The notes under the pieces: model-generated | Told to the model about the DNA's origin: nothing | Databases searched by the model: none | What the model saw: only the letters and a program-made list of their open reading frames with translations | NCBI GenBank assembly: GCA_946185835.1 | Contig: CAMHKW010000002.1 | Coordinates: 62,001-126,000 of the forward strand | Origin: an uncultured Bacteroidales bacterium | Lineage (GTDB): Bacteria > Bacteroidota > Bacteroidia > Bacteroidales > Paludibacteraceae | Length of the DNA stretch: 64,000 bases | Reading direction: 5' to 3' | Part shown: positions 49,345-58,803 of the stretch, piece by piece | How positions within the stretch are numbered: the stretch's first letter is position 1 | Layout: each line of letters starts with the position of its first letter | Translations under genes and position numbers: made by a program

Positions 49345-50220
49345 CTACTTTGTGCGGCGGTTGAGGGGCTTGACTTTGTAGCCTGCAGCTTTGAGTAGTG
49401 CGATGAGACCTTCGTCGCCACCAAGATACTTGGCGTCGAGGCAGATGAAGACACTGCCTTGCAATAGTAGTGGTGCAAGACGTTTGACCCATACGTGGTT
49501 GCGTTGTGCATAGACTTTGTAGTCGGAAAAGGATAGGGTGGAGGTGTTGTCGGGACTCATGATGTTGAAGGCAATCTGATTGAGTTGCCCGAGTTTATAC
49601 AGGTTGAGAATCTCTCGTTCGAGTTCGACCTCTTTCTCCGGTGTCTGAGTGATACGTGCAAGCTGTTTGACTTGCCAATTGAATGGTTCGCGTTCGAAGA
49701 GCATATAGAAGGTCTCTTCGTCGTTATCAAGACTAACAATATTTTTATTTGTCTGTTGCGCAACGCTTTGGAAGAAAATCTCAGACGAATAGTCGGGGTC
49801 GAAGTCGAGTGCTTTAGATAGCAGTTCGTTGCGATATAGCTCTGTGAGATATGCGGGCTTGAGTCTGCCAACGGCTTGCAGGTCGAGTCCGAGCGTCTGT
49901 AGCAGAGCACTGTTGATCTGTATCTGTTCGTCTGTAGTATATAGACTTTGCAGGGTAGCGCTATCGGGTAGAATAGCAGCGGGTGAGAGGGTTGCGAGCC
50001 GACTGCTGTCGATAGCGAACTCGGTGACGATAGTGCGGCAGTCGGCAAATGTCTTTAACAGATTAGGGACAGAGTCGAGGAAGCTGATGTTGGCATACCT
50101 ATTGGTGGCAAAGAGGTAGGCATCGTCGATGGAGTTGCCGGAGATGCGATACAGCAGCTGTGCTTGAGAACATAGGCTACACAAGCATAGAATGATGGCG
50201 GTGATTACTTTATGTCTCAT
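49345..50220 (-). CDS. TraB/GumN family protein with altered histidine motifs
   Basis: Exported protein of the TraB/GumN (Tiki-like) superfamily: signal peptide 1-20, then LLYRISGNSIDDAYLFATN, a helical middle and the C-terminal FICLDAKYLGGDEGLIALLKAAGYKVKPL. In the family the first motif is GTxH and the second is GAxHLxGxxGL; here they read ATNRY (39-42 region) and DAKYLGG (262-268), so both histidines of the putative metalloprotease site are gone. It may be a binding rather than a catalytic protein. It lies 11 bp downstream of a TPR-protein gene in the same direction. Confidence 0.82.
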   Translation of the reverse strand: MRHKVITAIILCLCSLCSQAQLLYRISGNSIDDAYLFATNRYANISFLDSVPNLLKTFADCRTIVTEFAIDSSRLATLSPAAILPDSATLQSLYTTDEQIQINSALLQTLGLDLQAVGRLKPAYLTELYRNELLSKALDFDPDYSSEIFFQSVAQQTNKNIVSLDNDEETFYMLFEREPFNWQVKQLARITQTPEKEVELEREILNLYKLGQLNQIAFNIMSPDNTSTLSFSDYKVYAQRNHVWVKRLAPLLLQGSVFICLDAKYLGGDEGLIALLKAAGYKVKPLNRRTK

Positions 50221-50231
50221 TCTTAGTAGTC

Positions 50232-52250
50232 TTATTTGAAACGAGTGATGAGGTTATAAGCTTGATAGATACCGAGTTCGCCTGCTTTGCTAAGGTCGGC
50301 TGTACCTTTCTCTGTCTCGCCGATGAACACGTATGTGAGTCCACGGTTGAAGTAGGCTTCGGCGAAGTCTTCGTCTTGTTCGATGGCAAGTGTGTAGCAG
50401 TCGATAGCAGCTTTGTAGTCGTGTCCGAGTCCGAGGATATTGGCTTTGTTGTAGTAAGCGAAGCTGAAGTCAGGGGCGAGCTTGATGACGTAGTCGTAGT
50501 CGCGGAGTATCATACTGCTGCCGTATTTGCTTTCGAGAGTGGCATTGTCGGTATTGGTGTCGTCGGCGTTGAGTCGTTGGTATTCGAGTTGTTTCTGTCT
50601 CCAGTTGGCGCGAAGGAAGAAAGCGACGATGAAGTCCGGTTGCAGAGTGATGGCACGAGTGCAATCGTCGACGGCTGAAGTATAGTCCTGCACGAGTGCA
50701 AATTCGATGGCTCGACTCAGGTACAAGGCGGCGGCTTTCGGCTTTTGCTGGTCGCTGATGACGGTTGGCAGACCATCGATGTCGTAGGAGAGACGGTCGA
50801 TATCTTGGAAGTGTTTGCTTACGAGTTCGGCTGTGAGAGGTACCTCTTGGGTGGTGAAGTGTAGCGGAGCTGGTAGTGTGCCCGACTTATTGAGTTGGGC
50901 AACAAGGTAGTGGTAGTAGTTGGTTTGTCGGAGGTTATTGTTTTGGCTATAGTATGTGAGTTGTATAGCCGGTTCGTTGACCACGTCGGTATATTTGGTT
51001 TGCACTGCACCTCTTGACTCGTTGCTGTAGCGGTGTTCTTCTTCTACTTCGCTTTGGTTTTGAGCGGCACGCTGTGAAAATTCTTTCTTGAGGTCTTTCT
51101 TCTGTGGTCCGGACTTTGCTATCTGCTCGTCGGTGTTGATGTTGGTGTACTTGTCTTTGTTCTTTTCAAGTTCGTTGGCTTTGGCTTGTAGCCGATATGC
51201 CTCTTTGTCGTGCCCGAGAGCGTTATGTGCTTGTGCTGCAAGATAGTAAGATGGCAAGAAATAAGGATATCGGTTGATTAGTGCTTCGAAGTCATCGATA
51301 GCATCGTTCCATTGCCTGAGTTGCAGGTTAGTGAGTCCTCGCTGGTAGTGTATCTCGGTGTTCGAGGGATCGAGTTCGAGAGCTTGGTTGAAGTCATCGA
51401 GAGCACGGTTGAGGTCTCCCAGTTCATGTCGTAGCAGTCCGCGGTTGTAGTAGCATTGCGGGTTACGTTTGTCGTATTCGATAGCCTTGTCGTAGTCTGC
51501 GAGTGCACCTCTGTAGTTGTGTCGTCGGTAGAAGATGATACCTCTGTTGACGAAGTCTCCAGCCCAGTGGCTTCCGAGGTTGATGGCTTGTGTGAAGTCG
51601 AGTAGAGCATCGTTGTCGTTGCCGAGAAGCAGGTTGACATGTCCTCTTGCCGACCAGTTGGCTGAGTTCTGTGAGTCATATTTGGTGGCGAGTGTGAACG
51701 ACTCGAGTGCGGCTGTGGTGTCGGAAGCAGCGAGGCTGATGATGCCTTTTTCGAAGTTGAGAGTGGCGTTCTTCGGCTCTTTTTTGAGCAGGAAGTCGAT
51801 GTCCTCGAGAGCTTGCGTGTAGTTTTTCTGCTGAGCTCTGACGTCTGCTCGGAGCAAAGTGTAAGTCTTGTTCTCAGGCGCAAACTGGAGTGCTTGATTG
51901 AAGTCGGCTTCTGCCTTATCGAATTGCGATAGCTGTCGGTAGACGAAGCCACGTGTGTAGTATGCGCCCGGCATGAAAGGGTTGTTTTCGATGGCTTTTG
52001 AGCAGTCGCGTTCGGCACCGTTGTAGTCGGATAGTTGAATCTTGGCTATTGCTCGGTAGAGGTATGGTTCAGCAAGATAAGGTTTGATTTTTATTACCTG
52101 ATTGAAATATTGAATGCTGAGCACGTAGTCTTCGAAATACAGCGCGTTTCTGCCGATAGCTGTGATGCGGTCGGTGTTGAGTTGTGCCCATGCTGCATTG
52201 GTGCAGAAAGCGAGCAACAGGCAAACGATGTATCTCGATATTTTTATCAT
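50232..52250 (-). CDS. Secreted tetratricopeptide-repeat protein
   Basis: A 672-residue exported protein (signal 1-22, ends AWA). About nine TPR units cover residues 28-345, each with the A-x-YNRGL-x-x-x-L-G-x-x-x-x-A-x-x-D-F-x-x-A pattern (for example YYNRGLLRHELGDLNRALDDFNQALELDP). A charged Gln/Lys/Glu-rich stretch (about 360-410) links to a second TPR block (510-665). Such repeats bind other proteins; the partner is unknown. It is followed by the TraB/GumN gene (11 bp) and preceded by PBP1A after a 75-bp gap holding two direct repeats. Confidence 0.85.
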   Translation of the reverse strand: MIKISRYIVCLLLAFCTNAAWAQLNTDRITAIGRNALYFEDYVLSIQYFNQVIKIKPYLAEPYLYRAIAKIQLSDYNGAERDCSKAIENNPFMPGAYYTRGFVYRQLSQFDKAEADFNQALQFAPENKTYTLLRADVRAQQKNYTQALEDIDFLLKKEPKNATLNFEKGIISLAASDTTAALESFTLATKYDSQNSANWSARGHVNLLLGNDNDALLDFTQAINLGSHWAGDFVNRGIIFYRRHNYRGALADYDKAIEYDKRNPQCYYNRGLLRHELGDLNRALDDFNQALELDPSNTEIHYQRGLTNLQLRQWNDAIDDFEALINRYPYFLPSYYLAAQAHNALGHDKEAYRLQAKANELEKNKDKYTNINTDEQIAKSGPQKKDLKKEFSQRAAQNQSEVEEEHRYSNESRGAVQTKYTDVVNEPAIQLTYYSQNNNLRQTNYYHYLVAQLNKSGTLPAPLHFTTQEVPLTAELVSKHFQDIDRLSYDIDGLPTVISDQQKPKAAALYLSRAIEFALVQDYTSAVDDCTRAITLQPDFIVAFFLRANWRQKQLEYQRLNADDTNTDNATLESKYGSSMILRDYDYVIKLAPDFSFAYYNKANILGLGHDYKAAIDCYTLAIEQDEDFAEAYFNRGLTYVFIGETEKGTADLSKAGELGIYQAYNLITRFK

Positions 52251-52255
52251 GTGTT

Positions 52256-52314
52256 GTATGTTACTTTTGCCGATGTTGTAATTTGCTTTTGCAGGTATGT
52301 TACTTTTGCCGATG
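52256..52314. repeat. Two 20-bp direct repeats in front of the TPR gene
   Basis: GTATGTTACTTTTGCCGATG occurs at 52256-52275 and 52295-52314, 39 bp apart, with the second one ending 11 bp before the PBP1A stop. Read on the minus strand (CATCGGCAAAAGTAACATAC) they lie between PBP1A and the TPR start, so they could be an operator pair. Each also contains TACTTTTG, a -7-like box on the plus strand with no gene behind it. Confidence 0.6.
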
Positions 52315-52325
52315 CCGTTGTCAGT

Positions 52326-54620
52326 TTACTGTTTGCATCCTGCTTCGGGGTCGAACCATTCGGGAATGTCGAAGTCTTCGGTATCTGAATATCCGAGTGT
52401 CGGGTCTGCCATTACCTTTTGCATGTATAGTGCCCAGATGGGCAATGCCATGCTTGCTCCTTGTCCTTCTGACATCTTGTCGAAGTGAATACCTCTGTCT
52501 TCTCCTCCTACCCAAACGCCATTCACGAGCGAAGGTGTGAATCCCATGAACCATCCGTCGGAGTTGTTTTGTGTGGTGCCGGTCTTTCCACCGATAGGCA
52601 TTTTGAGTCCATATTTATATCTGAGTCTGACTCCGGTTCCGTGGTCGATTACGTTGCGAAGCATGTGTATCATCTTGTACGAAGCCTCTTCGCTAATTAT
52701 TTCGTGGGTTACAGGTGCAAACGAAGCGATGACATTTCCGTTGTTGTCTTCGATACGCGTGACGTAGATAGGTTCGATACGAATGCCTTTGTTAGGGAAG
52801 GTGGTGTATGCATCCACCATCTCAGCCACGCTTACTTCGCAAGGTCCGAGGCATAGCGAGACTACAGCTGGCAGCTCGCCTGTGATGCCAAACGAGTGCA
52901 TTAGGTTGACAAGTGCGTCGGGTGTAAACAGGCTCATCAGGTATGCCGAGATCCAGTTGTTCGACTTGGTGAGTCCCCATTCTAAGGTGACGGTGTCGCC
53001 TATGTTGTTTTTGTCGGAGTTGCGTGGAGCCCATTCTCTGCCGTTGGCATCGATTAGTGTGACTTGCTGGTTGACTGTTTTGTCGCATGGCCACATGTTC
53101 TCTTCCATAGCGAGAGTGTAGAGGAAAGGTTTTACAGTGGACCCTATTTGTCGTCGTCCGAGGTTCACCATGTCGTATTGGAAATGAGCGAAGTTAGGTC
53201 CACCGACGTATGCTTTGACGTGTCCGGAGTGCGGGTCGATGGACATCATTCCGCACCTCAGGAAGCTTTTGTTCCAACGGATGGAGTCGAGCGGTGAGAG
53301 CATGGTGTCGATCATTCCGTCGTAGGTAAACACACGCATCTCAACAGGAGTGTTGAAGATGTTGGTGATTTCTTCATCCGACATTCCTTTCTTTTTAAGT
53401 GAGCGGTAGCGGTCGGTTTGTTTCATGGCTCGGTTCATGATGTCGTCGACTTCTGCTTTCTTGAGTTGGCTTGAGAAAGGTGCTGTTTTGCTTTTCCTTT
53501 TCTCTTTGAAGAACTGAGTCTGCAAATACCTCATGTGCTCGTTAACTGCTTCTTCAGCATACCGTTGCATCCTCGAGTCGATAGTGGTGTAGATACGCAG
53601 TCCGTCGTTGTAGATGTCGTAGGTGGAGCCGTCTGCTTTTTTGTTTTTCTGGCAGAAGCCGTAGAGCGGGTTGTGTTCCCATTGTTCTTTGTCGTAGGCA
53701 TACTGCTGTTTGTTCCAGCTCGGGTAGTTGCTTTCCTTGGGTTCTTTGGCTGTGATTACTTGTCGGAGATATTCTCTCAGATAGGGAGCTAACCCCTCTT
53801 TGTGATCGACGGAGTGAAAATGTACGTCAAGCGGCAATTGTTTTAGTGAGTCACATTCTGCCTCGGTTATCTTTCCGTATTTTTCCATTTGCGAGAGTAC
53901 CACGTTTCGTCGGCTCTGTGTACGCTCGGGTCGACGTATGGGGTTGTAGAGTGCAGGGTTTTTGAACATACCGACGAGCATGGCAGCCTGCTGTATGTTC
54001 AGTTTGTCGGGGGTGGTGCCGAAATATACTTGTGCAGCCGACTTTATACCTACTGCATTGTATAGGAAGTCAAACTGGTTGAGATACATTTGTATTATCT
54101 CTTCTTTAGAGTAGAGCCGTTCGAGTTTGGCAGCGATGACCCATTCGATGGGTTTCTGCATGGCACGTTCTATTTTGTTGTCGGCATGAGGAGAGTATAG
54201 CTGTTTCGACAGTTGCTGCGTCAGAGTGGAGCCTCCTCCTGCTCGTCCGAGTTTGATGGCAGTGCGGAAGAGCGCAAAGAAGTCGATGCCGGAATGCTCG
54301 TAGAAACGCACATCTTCGGTGGCAATGAGGGCGTTGATGACGTTAGGTGAGATGTCGGCATACTTCACTTCCACGCGGTTTTCGTTGATATAGTATCGTC
54401 CGATGACCTGCATGTCGGAGCTGTAGAGTTCCGTTGCGTATTTGTTTCTCGGGTTTTGCAGTTCGTCGAGTGGAGGCAGATATCCCAGCCAGCCTTTGCT
54501 AATCATTACGAAGAGCAACACTACGGCTGCCACGCCTATGAAGAAGAGCAGCCAAAACCACTTGGCAAATTGGAGTTTGAAGTTAGAAGTCTGTTCGTTG
54601 TTTTTTTGTTTTTGTGCCAT
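52326..54620 (-). CDS. Penicillin-binding protein 1A-type bifunctional transglycosylase/transpeptidase
   Basis: Class A PBP building peptidoglycan in the periplasm. One membrane helix at about residues 18-42. GT51 glycosyltransferase domain (60-250) has ATEDVRFYEHSGID (catalytic Glu), GGSTLTQQLSKQL and a second Glu in YSKEEIIQMYLNQ. The transpeptidase domain (about 410-740) has the SxxK in GSTVKPFLY, SxN as SNN in LTKSNNWISAYL and KTG in GGKTGTTQNN. An insertion with basic/charged helices (about 330-410) links them. Starts from ATG at 54620; hemW lies 71 bp upstream in the same direction. Confidence 0.95.
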   Translation of the reverse strand: MAQKQKNNEQTSNFKLQFAKWFWLLFFIGVAAVVLLFVMISKGWLGYLPPLDELQNPRNKYATELYSSDMQVIGRYYINENRVEVKYADISPNVINALIATEDVRFYEHSGIDFFALFRTAIKLGRAGGGSTLTQQLSKQLYSPHADNKIERAMQKPIEWVIAAKLERLYSKEEIIQMYLNQFDFLYNAVGIKSAAQVYFGTTPDKLNIQQAAMLVGMFKNPALYNPIRRPERTQSRRNVVLSQMEKYGKITEAECDSLKQLPLDVHFHSVDHKEGLAPYLREYLRQVITAKEPKESNYPSWNKQQYAYDKEQWEHNPLYGFCQKNKKADGSTYDIYNDGLRIYTTIDSRMQRYAEEAVNEHMRYLQTQFFKEKRKSKTAPFSSQLKKAEVDDIMNRAMKQTDRYRSLKKKGMSDEEITNIFNTPVEMRVFTYDGMIDTMLSPLDSIRWNKSFLRCGMMSIDPHSGHVKAYVGGPNFAHFQYDMVNLGRRQIGSTVKPFLYTLAMEENMWPCDKTVNQQVTLIDANGREWAPRNSDKNNIGDTVTLEWGLTKSNNWISAYLMSLFTPDALVNLMHSFGITGELPAVVSLCLGPCEVSVAEMVDAYTTFPNKGIRIEPIYVTRIEDNNGNVIASFAPVTHEIISEEASYKMIHMLRNVIDHGTGVRLRYKYGLKMPIGGKTGTTQNNSDGWFMGFTPSLVNGVWVGGEDRGIHFDKMSEGQGASMALPIWALYMQKVMADPTLGYSDTEDFDIPEWFDPEAGCKQ

Positions 54621-54691
54621 ATCTGTAGAATGAATTTAATCAGTTGAAGTAGGTTAGTATATGTGTTAGAGTTAACTTATCGGATGTCGTT

Positions 54692-55804
54692 TCAGTCCAT
54701 CATAAGTTCTCGGGTTATGTAATCTATTATTTTCAATCCTTCGGCTGTTGCTACGAGTCGCTGTCCGTCGTATCTGAGTTTTTTGTTTTCGACGAAAGCA
54801 GCTACTGCTTTTGTCAGGTATTGCTGTTGTTGCTTGCTCAACTCGCCGAGCGGTATGCCTTCTTTATATCTTAGCCCGAGCATCACTTGTTCGTTGTAGA
54901 TTTCGGTTACGGAAAGCTCTTCTCTTTGGTATGACAAATTCCGTGCCTTAATTGCCGACATATATTTGTCGAGGTCGGCTACGTTCCATTGCCTTGAGTT
55001 GAGGTTGAACGAGTGAGCTGCGGCACCGATTCCTAAGTATGGTATTCGTTTCCAATACGATGTGTTATGTTGCGAATGGTAGCCGGGCAGGCTATAGTTA
55101 GATACTTCGTAGCGTTCGAAGCCTTCTTTAATGAGTCTGCGACTAATGGTGTCGACCATGTTATTAAGCTCAGTATCTTCAAGTTGTTGTACTTTGCCTT
55201 GCTGCAGCAGCCTTGTTATTGGTGTGTCTGGCTCGAAAGTGAGGTTATAGGTGCTGATATGCTGTACTTTCAGTTCGAGTGTCTTGTCGAGGTCGTCTTC
55301 AAGTTGGCTGATATCTTGTTTTGGCAGACCATATATCAGGTCGATGCTGATGTTGTCGAAATATCGTTGTGCCATCTTTACAGCCTGTTGTGCCGTTAGT
55401 GCGTTGTGTCGTCTACCGAGTTGTCGGAGTTGTGTGTCGTTGAATGTCTGTACTCCGATGCTTAGTCGGTTGACGCCTATGTCGTGCAGTGCTTTCAGTA
55501 GGTTAGTATTCAGGTCTTGCGGATTGGCTTCGAGTGTTATCTCAGCGTTGTCGGCAACGTTGTAAGTAATGTTGATAGTGTTGAGTATGTCGGCTATCTG
55601 TTTAGCGGTAAGTAGTGATGGTGTTCCTCCGCCGAAATATATGGTGTTGATATTGTTGTCGGGTAGGTAATGGTTGCGTAGCATTAGTTCTTGCTTTAGG
55701 CAGTCGACATATTCGTCTCGGCGGTTGAGCATTGTTGTTGAGAAGAAGTCGCAGTAAAGGCACCGTGAGACGCAGAAAGGTATATGTATATATATTCCTG
55801 CCAT
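54692..55804 (-). CDS. hemW: Radical SAM heme chaperone HemW
   Basis: Radical-SAM protein related to coproporphyrinogen oxidase HemN that binds haem and inserts it into respiratory proteins. The cluster motif is CxxxCxxC at Cys11, Cys15 and Cys18 (IPFCVSRCLYCDF). GGTPS and the SIGVQTF, QDISQLEDDL and YGLPKQ blocks match the HemW family; the additional fourth Cys of HemN is absent, supporting HemW. Start gap to rarA is 1 bp, so it is cotranscribed. Confidence 0.93.
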   Translation of the reverse strand: MAGIYIHIPFCVSRCLYCDFFSTTMLNRRDEYVDCLKQELMLRNHYLPDNNINTIYFGGGTPSLLTAKQIADILNTINITYNVADNAEITLEANPQDLNTNLLKALHDIGVNRLSIGVQTFNDTQLRQLGRRHNALTAQQAVKMAQRYFDNISIDLIYGLPKQDISQLEDDLDKTLELKVQHISTYNLTFEPDTPITRLLQQGKVQQLEDTELNNMVDTISRRLIKEGFERYEVSNYSLPGYHSQHNTSYWKRIPYLGIGAAAHSFNLNSRQWNVADLDKYMSAIKARNLSYQREELSVTEIYNEQVMLGLRYKEGIPLGELSKQQQQYLTKAVAAFVENKKLRYDGQRLVATAEGLKIIDYITRELMMD

Positions 55805-55805
55805 C

Positions 55806-57107
55806 TTATGAGTCTTTGTCGTTGTCGTTTTCTTCCCACAGATGTCTCATCCATTCGGCAGTACGTTGTTCGGCGGGGTTGCCTTGTGGTTCCCAGAATT
55901 TCTTGTCGCGTATTTCGTCGGGCAGGTATTGTTGTCGGACGAAATGGTTTTTATAGTCGTGAGCATATTTGTAGTCGTCGCCATATCCGAGTTCTTTCAT
56001 CAGTGCTGTAGGTGCGTTTCTGAGGTGTAGTGGTACGGGTAGGTTGCCGGAGTTGTTTACTTCGGCGAGTGCGGCGTCGATGCCGAGATATGCCGAGTTG
56101 CTTTTTTGTGATGTGGCGAGGTATACGGTAGCTTCGGCGAGAGGTATTCGTCCTTCGGGCCAGCCTATCTTATTCACCACGTCGAAAGCGGCGTTGGCGA
56201 TAAGCAGAGCGTTAGGGTTGGCGAGTCCGATGTCTTCGGCTGCAGAGATGACGAGTCGTCGTGCGATGAACTTAGGGTCTTCTCCTGCAGCCACCATTCG
56301 TGCTAACCAGTATAGTGCTGCTTGCGGGTCGCTACCACGCACCGACTTGATGAAAGCCGATATGATGTCGTAGTGCATCTCGCCGTCTTTGTCGTAGGCG
56401 ACGGGGTTCTGTTGCAGCTTTTGTGCCACGGTGTTGTTGTCGATGACGATGGTGTCGCCCTTCTCGTTGGCTTCGGCTGTTTGCTGTGTTACTACAAGCT
56501 CGATGATATTGAGCAGTTTGCGTGCATCCCCTCCTGAGTAGCGCAGTAGGTTGTCGGTCTCTCGCAGTTCGATATGGTGTTTGCGCAGTTCGATGTCGGT
56601 GGTGAGTGCTCGTTGTGCGAGTTCGAGCAGCTCGTCGCGGTTCATACTTTTGAGCACATACACTTGGCATCGTGAGAGCAGTGGTGTGATGACTTCGAAC
56701 GAAGGGTTTTCGGTGGTAGCACCTATCAGTATGATAGTCCCGTTCTCGACAGCCCCGAGCAGACTGTCTTGTTGGGACTTGGAGAAGCGGTGTATTTCGT
56801 CGATGAAGAGTATGGGTGTCGGGGCTGCGAAAAGTCCGTTGTTGTGTCGGGCTTTGTCGATTACCTCACGTACTTCTTTGACTCCTGAGGTGACGGCAGA
56901 GAGGGTGTAGAACGGGCGTTCTAAGGTGTTGGCTATGATCTTGGCAAGTGTCGTCTTGCCCACACCCGGAGGTCCCCATAGGATGAAAGATGATATGTTG
57001 CCGCTCTCGATCATACGACGGAGTATAGCACCTTCGCCTACAAGGTGTTTTTGTCCGATATATTCATCGAGAGTGCGTGGTCGAAGTCGTTCTGCAAGAG
57101 GTAGCAT
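55806..57107 (-). CDS. rarA: Replication-associated recombination protein A (RarA/MgsA)
   Basis: Clamp-loader-like AAA+ ATPase acting at stalled replication forks. N-terminal LAERLRPRTLDEYIGQKHLV, Walker A GPPGVGKTTLAKI, Walker B FIDEIHRFSKSQQD, sensor LIGATTENPSFE and the C-terminal Rep_fac-A_C helical domain with DPQAALYWLARMVAAGEDP and SAAEDIGLANPNAL, all MgsA signatures. Length 433 is normal. Together with recN (33 bp upstream) and hemW (1 bp downstream) it forms a minus-strand cluster. Confidence 0.96.
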   Translation of the reverse strand: MLPLAERLRPRTLDEYIGQKHLVGEGAILRRMIESGNISSFILWGPPGVGKTTLAKIIANTLERPFYTLSAVTSGVKEVREVIDKARHNNGLFAAPTPILFIDEIHRFSKSQQDSLLGAVENGTIILIGATTENPSFEVITPLLSRCQVYVLKSMNRDELLELAQRALTTDIELRKHHIELRETDNLLRYSGGDARKLLNIIELVVTQQTAEANEKGDTIVIDNNTVAQKLQQNPVAYDKDGEMHYDIISAFIKSVRGSDPQAALYWLARMVAAGEDPKFIARRLVISAAEDIGLANPNALLIANAAFDVVNKIGWPEGRIPLAEATVYLATSQKSNSAYLGIDAALAEVNNSGNLPVPLHLRNAPTALMKELGYGDDYKYAHDYKNHFVRQQYLPDEIRDKKFWEPQGNPAEQRTAEWMRHLWEENDNDKDS

Positions 57108-57140
57108 TGGCTGTTTCTATTGTTTGTAAGTAAGTGATGG

Positions 57141-58799
57141 TTAGTGATTCATTAGTAGCGCCTTGGCATTGTCGCGTGCCGCTTGTGTGATGTCTTGTCC
57201 TGAGAGCAGCGTGGCTATCTCGTCGGTACGTTGTTCTTGGTTAAGCAGTGTCATGTGTGTCTCGGTGCGCTGTTCGTTATCTTGCTTGTATACCTTATAA
57301 TGATGTTGTCCTTTAGCTGCTATCTGTGGCAGGTGGGTGATGGTGATGATTTGTCGGCTTTGCGCCATCTGTCTCATTATATTTCCCATGTTGCTTGCCA
57401 CTTCTCCAGACACGCCTGTGTCTATCTCGTCGAAGATGATGGTTTCGAGTGCCAATTGTTGTGCTGTCAGCGACTTAAGACTAAGCATGAGTCTTGCTAT
57501 CTCTCCTCCCGATGCCACTTGTGCTATAGGTCGTAGCGTTTGGTTTTTGTTTCCTGCGAAGAGGAATTGCAGTAAGTCGTGTCCGTTTTCATTCAGCTCG
57601 GTGGTGGTGATGCTGATGTCGACGTTGGCGTTGCGCATGCCGAGTTGTTCGAGTCGTTGCAGCAGCTGTTGGCATATCTGTTCGCGTACGTCGAGTCGTC
57701 GGGTGGTGAGTTGTGTGGCAAGGGTGTCGAGCTCGGCGTGCAGCTGAGCTATTAGTTTTTGCAGTTGCTGTATCTCGTCGGCGAGTTTAGACTGCGAGAG
57801 GAGTTGTTGCTGTAGCGAGTCTCTTAGTTCGATAAGTTCGGCGATGGTCTGCTTATGATGTTTGAGCAGCAGTGAATTAAGGGTGTCGAGCCGTTCTTCC
57901 ACTATCTGCAGTCGTTCGGGGTCGTAGTCGATGTCGTCGGCATCGCGTTGTGTCTCGTTGTGTATGTCTTTGAGTTCGATATACAGACTCTCGAGTCGTT
58001 CGATAAGCTGACTCTTGTCGCTGTATCGCGAAGCTTGCCTGAGCTGCGCAATAGCTTCTTTGACTGAGGCTTGAGTGCTCTCTTCGCTCAGCAGGTTAGC
58101 CGCTTCGAAGAGTGCGCGCTTGATGTCTTCGGCATGTGTGAGTTGCATGTGTTCGGTTTCGATGTCTTCTAACTCACCGTCCTGCAGGTTGGCGTTCTTC
58201 AGCTGGTCGTATTGGAACTGCAGGTAGTCGGCTTCTTCGCGTGCTTTGAGGTCGGCTTGTTGCAGTTGTTCGAGTCGTCGCTGTTGCTCTTTATAATTAT
58301 TAAAGGTCTGCCGATATTGGTTTAGCAGCGTTTGGTTCTGTGCTATGGTGTCTACCACCGAGAGTTGGAAGTCGGAGTCTCGCAACAGCAGGTTCTGGTG
58401 CTGCGAGTGTATGTCGATGAGTACCGATGCTGCTTGCCGTAAGGTGCTGAGTTGCACGGGTGTGTCGTTGATGAATGCGCGTGAGCGACCATTGTCGGTC
58501 AGCTCTCGTCGGAGGATGAGGGTGTCGTCGTCGTCGATCTCGTTTTGCGAGAGTATCTGTCTGACGACGTGCCGTGTGTTGTCGAGTTCGAGTGTGAATG
58601 TAGCTTCGATGACACACCGGTGTTCGCCTTCGGTGATAGTTCTTGAGTCGGCTCGTTCGCCGAGTATCAGACCTAAGGCACCGAGTATGATAGACTTACC
58701 GGCACCTGTCTCGCCGGTCAGAACCGAGAAGCCAGGGTATAAGTCGATATCTAAATGCGAGATAAGGGCGAAGTTTTGAATATATAGGTGTTGTAACAT
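57141..58799 (-). CDS. recN: DNA repair protein RecN
   Basis: SMC-like ATPase for double-strand-break repair. The start is set at MLQHLYIQNFALI (58799), the usual N-terminus; the longest frame adds 17 Thr-rich codons. Walker A is LTGETGAGKSIILGALGL (residues about 30-45), QHQNLL is the Q-loop region, a long coiled coil spans about 150-360, and signature SGGEIARLMLSL plus Walker B IFDEIDTGVSG close the ATPase. Length (552) is normal. It precedes rarA by 33 bp and follows DUF4835 by 4 bp on the other side. Confidence 0.96.
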   Translation of the reverse strand: MLQHLYIQNFALISHLDIDLYPGFSVLTGETGAGKSIILGALGLILGERADSRTITEGEHRCVIEATFTLELDNTRHVVRQILSQNEIDDDDTLILRRELTDNGRSRAFINDTPVQLSTLRQAASVLIDIHSQHQNLLLRDSDFQLSVVDTIAQNQTLLNQYRQTFNNYKEQQRRLEQLQQADLKAREEADYLQFQYDQLKNANLQDGELEDIETEHMQLTHAEDIKRALFEAANLLSEESTQASVKEAIAQLRQASRYSDKSQLIERLESLYIELKDIHNETQRDADDIDYDPERLQIVEERLDTLNSLLLKHHKQTIAELIELRDSLQQQLLSQSKLADEIQQLQKLIAQLHAELDTLATQLTTRRLDVREQICQQLLQRLEQLGMRNANVDISITTTELNENGHDLLQFLFAGNKNQTLRPIAQVASGGEIARLMLSLKSLTAQQLALETIIFDEIDTGVSGEVASNMGNIMRQMAQSRQIITITHLPQIAAKGQHHYKVYKQDNEQRTETHMTLLNQEQRTDEIATLLSGQDITQAARDNAKALLMNH

Positions 58800-58803
58800 G
58801 CGG

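Noticed and set aside
52256..52325. Plus-strand promoters (TACTTTTG boxes) inside the direct repeats
   Set aside because: No plus-strand gene or RNA structure follows; they would only read antisense into PBP1A.
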